Assembly (NCBI GenBank): GCA_963663945.1
Contig: OY760687.1
Coordinates: 1,736,001-1,800,000, forward strand
Length of the DNA stretch: 64,000 nucleotides
Reading direction: 5' to 3'
Origin: Bin87 sp963663945
Lineage (GTDB): Bacteria; Chloroflexota; Dehalococcoidia; Lucifugimonadales; UBA3495
Position 1 is the first letter of the stretch. The number at the start of each line of letters is the position of its first letter. Under the pieces are notes generated by a model. It did no database searches. It was not told the DNA's origin and saw nothing but the letters and a program-made list of their open reading frames with translations. The translations under genes were made by a program, and so were the position numbers. This document shows positions 10,056-17,347 of the stretch, piece by piece.

Positions 10056-11348
10056 ATGCCACAGGAATCGATGTACGCCGCCGTTGACATAGGCACCAGC
10101 AAAATCATTTCGATCGTCGCGCGGCTCGGGCCCGAAGGGGAGTTGAAGCCGCTGGGCACCGGCGTGGCTCCGTCTAACGGTGTGCAGCAAGGAGTGATCG
10201 ACGATTTCAACGACGTAAAAAGCAGCCTTCAAGAGAGCATGACGGAGTGCATGCGATACATTGGGCGCAATCCCATCGACCGTTATCACGTGGTGGTGAA
10301 CGGCGATCACCTGGTCAGCGTCAACTCGACGGAGATGTTGGGTAGCGGTGAAGAGGTGGTGATGATCACTGAGGAGCGCCTGCGCTCGCTGATGAGCAGT
10401 ACGTCCGGAAGCCTGGAACAGCAACTGGACAGCCGCAGCGAACAGACCTTGCACATGATCCCGATGCGTTACCGGCTCGACGGTATGACCGGAGTGCGCA
10501 ACCCCACCGGTCTCGACACCAGCGAGTTGCAATTGGAGGCCCACATCGTACGGGGCACGTCGGTGCCGCTGGGCAACACCGTGCGCGCGTTGCAGTCGTG
10601 CAAGGCCAAGGTCGATGGGATGATAGCCCACCCGTTGGCTTCAGCCGAAGGGGTTCTCACCGCCGACGAGCGTGAGATGGGCGTGGTGGTGGTGGACATC
10701 GGCGCCGGAACCATCAAGACGGCGATCTACCGCGAAGGGACCCCGTTCTTCTCTTCAGTCGTTCCCATGGGCGGGAACCAGCACACGCGTGATCTGGCCG
10801 TGGCGATGCGGATCCCGTATCAGATGGCCGAGGACCTGAAGGTGCAGTTCGGTCACGCGCTCCCGGACGCGATTTCGGAAACCGAAGAGGTGCTGATCCC
10901 GGCAACCCAGGTACAGCCCAGACGGATGGTACTGCGGCGCGAGCTCTGCGAGCCGCTGTACATGCGCTCGTTGCAGGTTCTCAAACTGATCAGCGAAGAA
11001 CTGTACCGGTCACAAATCAGTGCGATGCCTCCGGGAGGGATTGTGCTTACGGGCGGAGCATCCCGCATGCCCGGGCTGGCAGAGATGGCTTCCAGAGGAT
11101 TGAGGACCGACGTTCGCGTCGGAATTCCGCTCTGGTATGCAGGATTGCCGGAATCGCTGCGGCAGCCCGAATTCTCTGCTGTTTTGGGCGCTCTGCAATG
11201 GGCGGTCAAACACCGCAATCGGCCGGATCAGGAGAGACCGCGCGGCTCCGGAGAGCGGAACTGGTCACCGGCTGCGCTGTTCCGTCGGCCGTTTGCCCGT
11301 TCTGGCTCCAGGCGCGCCGCCGCCGAACCCGAATTCGAGGACGAATAG
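10056..11348 (+). CDS. ftsA: Cell division protein FtsA
   Basis: A 430-residue actin-like ATPase that tethers FtsZ polymers to the membrane. Visible are the phosphate-1 loop VDIGTSKI near residue 10, the FtsA-specific 1C subdomain between about residues 85 and 160, the phosphate-2 loop VVVDIGAGTIK near residue 210 and the adenosine loop GIVLTGGASRMPGL. The C terminus ends in a basic, potentially amphipathic segment (AALFRRPFARSGSRR) before an acidic tail; membrane targeting through this segment is inferred. The start ATG at 10056 is nine bases after GAGGT. It follows rsmH by 64 bases and precedes ftsZ by 117 bases. Confidence 0.92.
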   Translation: MPQESMYAAVDIGTSKIISIVARLGPEGELKPLGTGVAPSNGVQQGVIDDFNDVKSSLQESMTECMRYIGRNPIDRYHVVVNGDHLVSVNSTEMLGSGEEVVMITEERLRSLMSSTSGSLEQQLDSRSEQTLHMIPMRYRLDGMTGVRNPTGLDTSELQLEAHIVRGTSVPLGNTVRALQSCKAKVDGMIAHPLASAEGVLTADEREMGVVVVDIGAGTIKTAIYREGTPFFSSVVPMGGNQHTRDLAVAMRIPYQMAEDLKVQFGHALPDAISETEEVLIPATQVQPRRMVLRRELCEPLYMRSLQVLKLISEELYRSQISAMPPGGIVLTGGASRMPGLAEMASRGLRTDVRVGIPLWYAGLPESLRQPEFSAVLGALQWAVKHRNRPDQERPRGSGERNWSPAALFRRPFARSGSRRAAAEPEFEDE

Positions 11349-11465
11349 ATCAATTCTCACGGGACGTGCGCCACGCGGCGGGCGAACCGGAGCAGTTTGA
11401 GCCTGGACTAAACACCACTGTACTCAACACCAAAGGTACCAACAATAACAGGAGGCGAAAGGACG

Positions 11466-12608
11466 ATGATATTTCCCGATAACTCTGCGTCGTGGGAGCC
11501 AGCCGAGCGCTTTGATGAAACCGACGGGCTGATACCCGAAATCGGTCGGGGGGTTCCGCTGATAAAAGTGCTTGGCGTGGGCGGCGGCGGCTCCAACGCG
11601 GTGAGCCGTATGTATAAGGAAAAGCTGCCGGTGGTCGAATACTACGCGATGAACACCGACGCGCAGCATCTTGCCAGGTGCGATGTGCACTACAGGATCC
11701 CGCTGGGACGCAACCTGACGCGTGGACTGGGCGCCGGCGCACAGCCCGAGCTGGGTCGCCAGGCGGCCGAAGAGTCGCGAGCTGAAATCGAACAGGCCGT
11801 GGCTGGCGCCGACATGGTGTTCCTGGCGGTGGGCATGGGCGGCGGTACCGGTACCGGAGCCGCTCCGGTGGTCGCCCAGATAGCCAAGGAGACGGGCGCG
11901 CTGACAATCGCGGTCGTGAGCCGGCCGTTCGGCTTCGAGGCCCAGATGCGGCGCAAAAACGCCGAGGACGGCCTGCAAAGGCTGCAGGACCATGTCGACA
12001 CCATGATCGTCATTCCCAACGACCGCCTCCTTGCGCTCAACGAGGAGCAGTCCGATTCCTATTCGTGGGAAGACGCGCTCAAACTGGCCGACTCGGTGCT
12101 GCACCAGGGCATCAGCGCCATCGCCGAGGTGGTGACCGTACCCGGTGAGATCAACGTGGACTTCGCCGACGTGAAGACGATCCTCATGGGAGCCGGCCAG
12201 GCCTGGCTGTCCATTGGCCGGGGCCGGGGCGAAAGCCGGGCCCGGGATGCTGCCCGGCAGTGCACCACGAGCCCGTTGCTGGACATCTCGCTGGAAGGGT
12301 CCAGGAGGGTCCTGTTCGTCCTCACCGGGGGCAACAACCTGTCGCTGCAGGAGGTCCAGGAAGCGGCCGCGGTGGTTGAGGATCTGGCGGATCCCAACGC
12401 CAACATCATCTTCGGGACCAACCGGGATGCCCGGCTGGAAGACGAGGTGAAAATGACGATGGTGGCGGCGGACTTCCCGGCGGCGATAGAGACCCCGGAA
12501 GACGACATCGCCAAGCTACTCAACGAGATGGATGTCCCGGAAAGAAGGGATTATGAACTCCCAACGTTCCTGCAGAACCGTCAGAATCGCCGGGGATTTT
12601 ATCGCTAG
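11466..12608 (+). CDS. ftsZ: Cell division protein FtsZ
   Basis: A 380-residue tubulin-like GTPase that forms the division ring. GVGGGGSNAV is at about residues 37-46, the tubulin signature GMGGGTGTGAA at 123-133, and NxD-type contacts follow in RPFGFEAQMRR and in the T7 region VNVDFADVKTI-like stretch (INVDFADVKTILM). The C terminus carries a short recognisable tail, YELPTFLQNR, the likely FtsA-binding peptide. AGGAGG lies ten bases before the ATG at 11466. Some T7-loop and helix residues differ from common sequences (GQAWLSIGRGRGESRARDAARQ in place of GxAxMGIGxAxGExRAxxAA), but the fold-defining motifs are intact. A strong terminator follows. Confidence 0.95.
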   Translation: MIFPDNSASWEPAERFDETDGLIPEIGRGVPLIKVLGVGGGGSNAVSRMYKEKLPVVEYYAMNTDAQHLARCDVHYRIPLGRNLTRGLGAGAQPELGRQAAEESRAEIEQAVAGADMVFLAVGMGGGTGTGAAPVVAQIAKETGALTIAVVSRPFGFEAQMRRKNAEDGLQRLQDHVDTMIVIPNDRLLALNEEQSDSYSWEDALKLADSVLHQGISAIAEVVTVPGEINVDFADVKTILMGAGQAWLSIGRGRGESRARDAARQCTTSPLLDISLEGSRRVLFVLTGGNNLSLQEVQEAAAVVEDLADPNANIIFGTNRDARLEDEVKMTMVAADFPAAIETPEDDIAKLLNEMDVPERRDYELPTFLQNRQNRRGFYR

Positions 12609-12631
12609 ACCGATCCCTCGCTGAGACCTTT

Positions 12632-12668
12632 GGCCCCCTCTTCCTTTGGGAGAGGGGGCCTATTTTTG
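12632..12668 (+). terminator. Rho-independent terminator after ftsZ
   Basis: A perfect 10-bp stem (GGCCCCCTCT / AGAGGGGGCC, 12632-12641 and 12651-12660) with a nine-base loop, followed by TATTTTTGT. It lies 24 bases after the ftsZ stop and is the only hairpin in the window with a clear T-tract. Confidence 0.9.
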
Positions 12669-12755
12669 TGCCTTCACGTTTGGCAAGCCGGAAATCGCGG
12701 AAAATCCAGCCGAAATTCTGACGCCAATCTTCGTGCGAACCGAAATCGGGGTCGG

Positions 12756-12761
12756 TATAAT
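12756..12761 (+). promoter_or_regulatory. -10 box of nrdR
   Basis: A consensus TATAAT about 100 bases upstream of the nrdR start, after the ftsZ terminator. It has no TGN extension and only a weak -35. Transcription would begin near 12768, directly at the inverted repeat annotated next. Confidence 0.55.
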
Positions 12762-12768
12762 CCTGACT

Positions 12769-12783
12769 ACCACAAATTGTGGT
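12769..12783. promoter_or_regulatory. Inverted repeat, candidate operator in front of nrdR
   Basis: ACCACAA-A-TTGTGGT, two perfect 7-bp arms around one base, placed at the predicted transcription start. About 30 bp downstream, at 12798-12813, lies ACACAACATATACCGA, which matches 12 of 16 positions of the published NrdR box pattern acaCwAtATaTwGtgt by eye. NrdR boxes usually occur in pairs about three helical turns apart, as here, so self-regulation by NrdR is plausible. The first element alone does not match the consensus well. Confidence 0.4.
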
Positions 12784-12857
12784 TTTCGCGTTCAAAAACA
12801 CAACATATACCGATTTCAAAAACTGTCTGAAAAAGTGACCAAAGGATACGTGATCCG

Positions 12858-13385
12858 ATGAAATGCCCCTACTGTGAAACGGTGCAGAGCAAGGTGACCG
12901 ACTCGCGGGACGCCGACAACGGCATCCGGCGGCGGCGGGAATGCCTGTCCTGCGGGCGTCGTTTCACCACACACGAACAGGTCAGGTTGCCGGCGCTGCA
13001 AGTGGACAAGCGCGACGGCCGGCGCCAGGAATTCAGCAGGTCCAAGCTGGTGTCGGGCATCGACATGGCCTGCACGCGGCGGCCCATACCCCGGCGGGAC
13101 ATTGACCGGCTGGCCGACGATATCGAAACCGAACTCCAGCGCCTCGGCAGCGGCGTGGTCAAGTCCCGCGACCTGGGACTGATGGTCCTGGAACGGCTGC
13201 GCGCGCTGGATGAAGTCGCGTACGTACGGTACGCGTCCGTGTATTACGACTTCCAGGGAGCGGACGACTTCGAAGAACAAGCCCGCTCGCTGAGACAGGG
13301 CCAACCGGAACCGTTGCTGAGCCTGGCTGCGGTAACCACCCGGAGGACCCGGGCTCGTCGCACCACTCGCCGCGACGGTCAATAG
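12858..13385 (+). CDS. nrdR: Transcriptional repressor NrdR
   Basis: A 175-residue NrdR: an N-terminal zinc ribbon with C3, C6, C29 and C32 (MKCPYC; ECLSCGRRF), then an ATP-cone domain from about residue 48 (QVDKRDGRRQEFSRSKL) that senses dATP/ATP. NrdR represses ribonucleotide reductase genes when dATP is high. The match is close up to about residue 150 (YVRYASVYYDFQGADDFEEQ); the basic tail RRTRARRTTRRDGQ is longer than usual. Three genes downstream is nrdJ, the reductase it most likely controls. Confidence 0.95.
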   Translation: MKCPYCETVQSKVTDSRDADNGIRRRRECLSCGRRFTTHEQVRLPALQVDKRDGRRQEFSRSKLVSGIDMACTRRPIPRRDIDRLADDIETELQRLGSGVVKSRDLGLMVLERLRALDEVAYVRYASVYYDFQGADDFEEQARSLRQGQPEPLLSLAAVTTRRTRARRTTRRDGQ

Positions 13386-13571
13386 GCGAACCACGGTTCA
13401 AGCCTTGCATTGATTAGGACATGATCTGTGGCTCGCATCCAGACGTATTAACCAATGGACTCAAGGACGCTCCGGCATTGCCACCATCGTCGGGCGTCCC
13501 GGTCAAACCAAACCGGCAAACATGCTACCTGCTCGCCATACCAAACCCCAAGGGAGGTGTTCTACACCATC

Positions 13572-13829
13572 ATGAGCAGCACCGTTCAATACTCCGCCTT
13601 CACAAGGCTGTTGACCCACAACAACCGGGTCCACGACATGGAGGGGATGCTGCGGAAGATGTGGGTCCCGTCGGACTGGGAAACCGCCGACGCGGACAAT
13701 GGCGACTCGTGGATTCCGAACCCATTTGCCGAGCTTCAGGATGACCTGGACCGAGAGGCCAGGGCGTGCCTGGTGAGTTGCTGGGCGGCATTACCGGCGC
13801 CGCGGGAGGACGATGACCTCATCGCGTAA
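13572..13829 (+). CDS. Small protein of unknown function between nrdR and nrdJ
   Basis: An 85-residue acidic protein starting at ATG 13572, with GGGAGG about 14 bases upstream. It begins MSSTVQYSAF and has a mid-part rich in acidic residues and tryptophan. A longer frame reaches back to 13455, but that part is basic and low-complexity and precedes the ribosome site. I do not recognise the family. The gene overlaps the next one by 17 bases, so the two are probably translated together. Position between a reductase repressor and a reductase suggests, but does not show, a role linked to dNTP synthesis. Confidence 0.6.
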   Translation: MSSTVQYSAFTRLLTHNNRVHDMEGMLRKMWVPSDWETADADNGDSWIPNPFAELQDDLDREARACLVSCWAALPAPREDDDLIA

Positions 13830-14382
13830 AAGCGCCCACCGTTCCGGACGGCCGACGGCGGCGGAGTTTGCTCCGCCCCGCCGGGTGCTGACCGATCAAC
13901 TCCAGCATGAGCCTGTCGCTCGGGAGCCTGAAGAAATGCAACATCTGGTGCATTACAACGTAGATATCCACTGTGGCCCCTGCCCGGAAGGCGCAGAGGC
14001 CGAGATTGCCCAACAGTTGCGCACCGAGTTTCCGGTGACCAACTGTCGGAACACCCCCACGGGACTGGCCTTGCGCCTGACCGCGGGTCACCAGTACGCG
14101 TACGGGGCGCTGAAGGACTTTGCAGACCTGATCGCCGATACGCTGACACAGCGGGGGATAAGCATGACTTCCGGGGTAGTGCGCCTGGTCACCAGGGGAA
14201 CCCCAGGCGAAGAAGGAGTCTGGGATCGCGTGCAGGACGCAACGGCCGCGTTGGTCGGATTGGACCTGCGACCCCAGCGTGAAACTCCGGTGCTGTACTT
14301 TTACAAGGGATTGCGGTTCGATCTGGACCTCGCCGAACGGCTGAAGGAGACGAACCGGAGGAGCGAGGTCGGAGCAATATGA
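13813..14382 (+). CDS. Protein of unknown function between nrdR and nrdJ
   Basis: A 189-residue protein with no family I can name. A GGGAGG site sits three bases before the ATG at 13813, inside the end of the preceding gene. The first 41 residues are basic and look unstructured; from residue 42 (MQHLVHYNVDIHCGPCPEGAE) the sequence looks like a compact alpha/beta domain with a CxxC (CGPC), and the last third (DLRPQRETPVLYFYKGLRFDLDLAERLK) is well formed. ATG 13936 is an alternative start that would drop the basic part. A strong hairpin follows the stop and nrdJ is 179 bases downstream. Confidence 0.65.
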   Translation: MTSSRKSAHRSGRPTAAEFAPPRRVLTDQLQHEPVAREPEEMQHLVHYNVDIHCGPCPEGAEAEIAQQLRTEFPVTNCRNTPTGLALRLTAGHQYAYGALKDFADLIADTLTQRGISMTSGVVRLVTRGTPGEEGVWDRVQDATAALVGLDLRPQRETPVLYFYKGLRFDLDLAERLKETNRRSEVGAI

Positions 14383-14386
14383 ACAC

Positions 14387-14420
14387 GCGGCGGGGCGTTG
14401 GCACGCCTACGCCCCGCCGC
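14387..14420 (+). terminator. GC-rich hairpin without U-tract before nrdJ
   Basis: A perfect 12-bp stem (GCGGCGGGGCGT / ACGCCCCGCCGC) with a ten-base loop, starting four bases after the preceding stop. No T-run follows. It lies upstream of the nrdJ promoter, so it probably ends the preceding transcript. Confidence 0.55.
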
Positions 14421-14509
14421 ACCAGATCGATAAACCCCGGCGCGGGAGTGGGTTGATGGTTTAGACTACAGCGGTGCGCGGGAGCCTCATGCGAATCGTC
14501 GTTCTTTGT

Positions 14510-14538
14510 CTGTCAATCATAAATTTGACCAATATAAT
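14510..14538 (+). promoter_or_regulatory. Promoter of nrdJ, with a CAAT/ATTG repeat over the -10
   Basis: CTGTCA (14510-14515) and a consensus TATAAT (14533-14538) are separated by 17 bases. The -10 lies inside CAATATAATTG, a CAAT/ATTG inverted repeat whose A/T core resembles an NrdR box but is one base too long. Transcription would start near 14545, just before the ribosome site. Confidence 0.65.
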
Positions 14539-14561
14539 TGAGTTCCAGGGAGGTAAATGCT

Positions 14562-17003
14562 GTGGCAACGGCAATGGGAATTGAACCGGTGGGAAGCGCA
14601 GATTCGGCCGATCCGGTGCGGCGGCGCATACGTGACGCCATGGTCGCGGCCGGTATAGCCGGGGAATACAATGATCGTAACGGGACCCTGACCGATAATG
14701 CCAGGGTCGTGCTGCAGCGTCGGTATCTTTCCAAAGACCGAGAAGGGAACGTGTTGGAAGACCCCGAAGGGATGTTCCGCCGCGTGGCGCGCAACCTGTC
14801 GCAATCCGAGAAGTTGTACGGCGCCACGGACGCGCAACGTACCGCCGTGGAGGAGCAGTTCTACGGTGTGATGCGTCGCCTGGAGTTCCTGCCGAACTCG
14901 CCGACGTTGATGAACGCCGGGCGCGAATTGCAACAACTATCGGCGTGTTTCGTGCTGCCGGTCGAGGATTCGCTGGATTCCATCTTCACGAAGGTCAAAG
15001 AGACAGCGCTCATCCATAAGAGCGGCGGCGGCACAGGCTTTGCCTTTTCCCGGCTGCGGCCGGAAGGCGACGTTGTCGGATCCACCGGAGGCGTGGCCTC
15101 GGGCCCGGTCAGCTTCATCAATGCTTTCGATGCGGCCACCGACGTGGTCAAGCAGGGTGGCACCCGTCGGGGCGCCAACATGGGCATCCTGCACGTGACG
15201 CACCCGGACGTGCTCCGGTTCATCAAGTCCAAAGAAGACGGAACCCACCTGAGCAACTTCAACATCTCGGTGGCGGTCACTGAAGACTTCATGGTCAAGG
15301 CCGAAAAGGGCGAGGACTATGACCTCGTTAATCCGCGCACCGGGCAGGTCTCGGGTCAGCTCAACGCCGCAGAAGTTTTCCAGCAGATGACCGAACTGGC
15401 GTGGCGCACCGGCGATCCGGGCATCGTGTTTCTGGACCGGATCAATCGCGACAACCCCAACCCGCAGTTGGGAGATATCGAGTCGACCAATCCGTGCGGT
15501 GAGCAGCCGCTGCTGCCGTACGAGTCGTGCAACCTGGGTTCTCTGAACCTGGCCCGAATGGTCCGTTACACCGACGATGATGTGACGGTCGACTGGGATC
15601 GGATGAGCGAAGTCATCACGAGTGCAGTGCACATGCTGGACTGCGTGATCGACATGAACGACTATCCGATACAGGAAATCGCGGACATGAGCCGGCGGAC
15701 GCGCCGCATCGGCCTGGGCGTCATGGGATGGTCCGACCTGCTGATCCAGATGGGGGTGCGCTACGACAGCGTGGAAGCCCTGGAACTGGCCCGCGAGGTG
15801 ATGAAGTTCATCCAGGAAGAGACTTACCGGGCGTCGTGCGAACTGGCGGAGTCCCGCGGCCCGTTCCCGGAATGGGAAAACAGCGCGTACAACGAGGGTC
15901 CGGCTTCGCTGCCGATGCGGAACTCGGCGCCGGTGACCATCGCTCCGACCGGAACCATCAGCATCATCGCCGGCGCTTCCAGCGGGATTGAGCCGCTGTT
16001 CGCGTTGTCCTACGTGCGGAACGTGATGGACAACACGCGCTTAGTGGAAGGAAACGCCTTCCTGGAAGCGGTCGCTCGCCACGAGGGCTTCTACACGCCC
16101 GAACTGATGGAACGGCTGGCCAGTATCGGCTCGCTGGAGGATCTGGACGTACCGGAATGGGTCAAGAATGTGTTCCGGGTGTCCCATGACATCGATCCCC
16201 GGTGGCACGTGCGAATGCAGGCGGCTTTCCAGGAATACACGGACAACGCGGTGTCCAAGACGATCAACTTCTCCCACGAGGCGACGGTTGATGACGTGGC
16301 CGAGGCCTACCGATCCGCCTACACCCTGGGTTGCAAGGGGATCACGGTGTACCGGGATGGCAGCAAGGCGGAGCAGGTGTTGAGCACCGGCAACGGCGCT
16401 CAGGAGTCGGCAGACGACAACCTCGCCGACCCGGATGATCCGGACGCGGTGAAGATCGTCGGGCTCGGTAGCCGGGTTCCCCGGCGCCGGCCGCGGCAGA
16501 TCCACGGAATCACCGAACGGGTGCGGACGGGACATGGCAACATGTACGTCACCGTGAACATGGACTCCGACGGGCTGCCCTTCGAGGTGTTCGGGACCAT
16601 GGGCAAGGCTGGGGGATGCGATGCGGCGCTGCTGGAGGCGGTGTCGCGACTGATATCGCTGGCGTTGCGCGCTGGCATTGACCCCAGCGAGGTCACCCGG
16701 CAACTGCGCGGGATCACCTGCTGCCCGGCTTGGGATAACGGCGTGCTGGTCGGATCCGGGCCGGATGCGGTCGCGCTGGTGCTGGATAACATCACCAACG
16801 GCGGCGATGCCCTGGACAGCGCGCCGGCCGGAGTGCAATTGAGCCTGGCCGGGGAAGCCACCGTAAACGGGACCAACGGCCATTCGCCGGCGCCGGTGTA
16901 TTCCACAGGCTTCTCCCAGCGGTGCCCGGAATGCAACGGGGGAGTGGTCAATCAGGAAGGCTGCCTGAGCTGCTATTCCTGCGGATGGAACAAGTGCGAA
17001 TAG
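14562..17003 (+). CDS. nrdJ: Vitamin B12-dependent (class II) ribonucleoside-diphosphate/triphosphate reductase
   Basis: An 813-residue adenosylcobalamin-dependent reductase that makes deoxyribonucleotides. Landmarks: LPNSPTLMNAG, QQLSACFVLPVEDS with the first redox cysteine, KSGGGTGFAFS, STNPCGEQPLLPYESCNLGS with the thiyl cysteine, and APTGTISIIAGASSGIEP. After residue ~600 come a TSCPD domain (MYVTVNMDSDGLPFEVFGTMGKAGGC, ITCC) and a C-terminal zinc-ribbon-like CPECNGG...CLSCYSCGWNKC with the mobile redox cysteines. GTG at 14562 is chosen because GGGAGGT lies seven bases upstream; the longer frame's TTG at 14538 overlaps the -10 box. B12 dependence means oxygen-independent dNTP synthesis. 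No cobalamin riboswitch was seen. Confidence 0.95.
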   Translation: MATAMGIEPVGSADSADPVRRRIRDAMVAAGIAGEYNDRNGTLTDNARVVLQRRYLSKDREGNVLEDPEGMFRRVARNLSQSEKLYGATDAQRTAVEEQFYGVMRRLEFLPNSPTLMNAGRELQQLSACFVLPVEDSLDSIFTKVKETALIHKSGGGTGFAFSRLRPEGDVVGSTGGVASGPVSFINAFDAATDVVKQGGTRRGANMGILHVTHPDVLRFIKSKEDGTHLSNFNISVAVTEDFMVKAEKGEDYDLVNPRTGQVSGQLNAAEVFQQMTELAWRTGDPGIVFLDRINRDNPNPQLGDIESTNPCGEQPLLPYESCNLGSLNLARMVRYTDDDVTVDWDRMSEVITSAVHMLDCVIDMNDYPIQEIADMSRRTRRIGLGVMGWSDLLIQMGVRYDSVEALELAREVMKFIQEETYRASCELAESRGPFPEWENSAYNEGPASLPMRNSAPVTIAPTGTISIIAGASSGIEPLFALSYVRNVMDNTRLVEGNAFLEAVARHEGFYTPELMERLASIGSLEDLDVPEWVKNVFRVSHDIDPRWHVRMQAAFQEYTDNAVSKTINFSHEATVDDVAEAYRSAYTLGCKGITVYRDGSKAEQVLSTGNGAQESADDNLADPDDPDAVKIVGLGSRVPRRRPRQIHGITERVRTGHGNMYVTVNMDSDGLPFEVFGTMGKAGGCDAALLEAVSRLISLALRAGIDPSEVTRQLRGITCCPAWDNGVLVGSGPDAVALVLDNITNGGDALDSAPAGVQLSLAGEATVNGTNGHSPAPVYSTGFSQRCPECNGGVVNQEGCLSCYSCGWNKCE

Positions 17004-17008
17004 ATCAG

Positions 17009-17034
17009 AGAGGCGCACTGAAAGGTGCGCCTCT
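17009..17034 (+). terminator. Hairpin terminator after nrdJ
   Basis: A perfect 10-bp stem, AGAGGCGCAC / GTGCGCCTCT, with a six-base loop, beginning five bases after the nrdJ stop. It is followed by CCTTCG, not a T-run. Confidence 0.6.
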
Positions 17035-17086
17035 CCTTCGCCTACAGGAAGCTTTGCCTGCTAGAACAGGCTAGCTACCCTACTGC

Positions 17087-17186
17087 GGGTGCGTGGCAGA
17101 GTGGTTTATTGCACCGGATTTAGACTCCGGCGGGGTGGCCCCTTCAACAGTTGCTCCCGAGGGTTCGAATCCCTCCGCACCCGCCA
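17087..17186 (+). tRNA. tRNA-Leu (anticodon UAG), long variable region
   Basis: A complete cloverleaf can be drawn: acceptor GGGTGCG / CGCACCC, D stem GCA / TGC, anticodon stem CCGGA / TCCGG with loop TTTAGAC (anticodon TAG at 17121-17123, reading CUA), T arm GAGGG-TTCGAAT-CCCTC, discriminator G and an encoded CCA. Class II by its variable region. That region is 28 bases (17131-17158), well above the 13-19 usual for leucine tRNAs, giving a 100-base gene. It can form GGGG-TGG-CCCC and leaves 16 unpaired bases, or a longer GGGG/CTCC arm. Leucine identity rests on the anticodon and the class II form. Confidence 0.9.
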
Positions 17187-17289
17187 ACGCGCAGTGGCGG
17201 CGATATTATACGCCAAATTGGTAACTGAGACAGCGAAACATCGTCAAGCATCATCGCGCTGATTTTTGCGAACTAGGAACGCAGCCGGA

Positions 17290-17298
17290 TGCTATAAT
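17290..17298 (+). promoter_or_regulatory. Extended -10 promoter of the pdxA operon
   Basis: TGC-TATAAT, a perfect extended -10, 50 bases upstream of the pdxA ATG. No clear -35. It lies after the tRNA gene and probably drives pdxA-proC-yggT and the P-loop kinase gene. Confidence 0.65.
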
Positions 17299-17347
17299 TT
17301 GCCCCGACTGTTTTGCTCGCTGCCAACACTGACGGAAGAGGCGTGAG

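Noticed and set aside
14383..14561. Cobalamin riboswitch upstream of the B12-dependent reductase
   Set aside because: No B12-box-like sequence or multi-stem layout; the gap holds a simple hairpin, a promoter and a ribosome site.
17087..17186. Selenocysteine tRNA, suggested by the 100-base length
   Set aside because: The anticodon is UAG, not UCA, and the acceptor stem is 7 bp, so it is a leucine tRNA.
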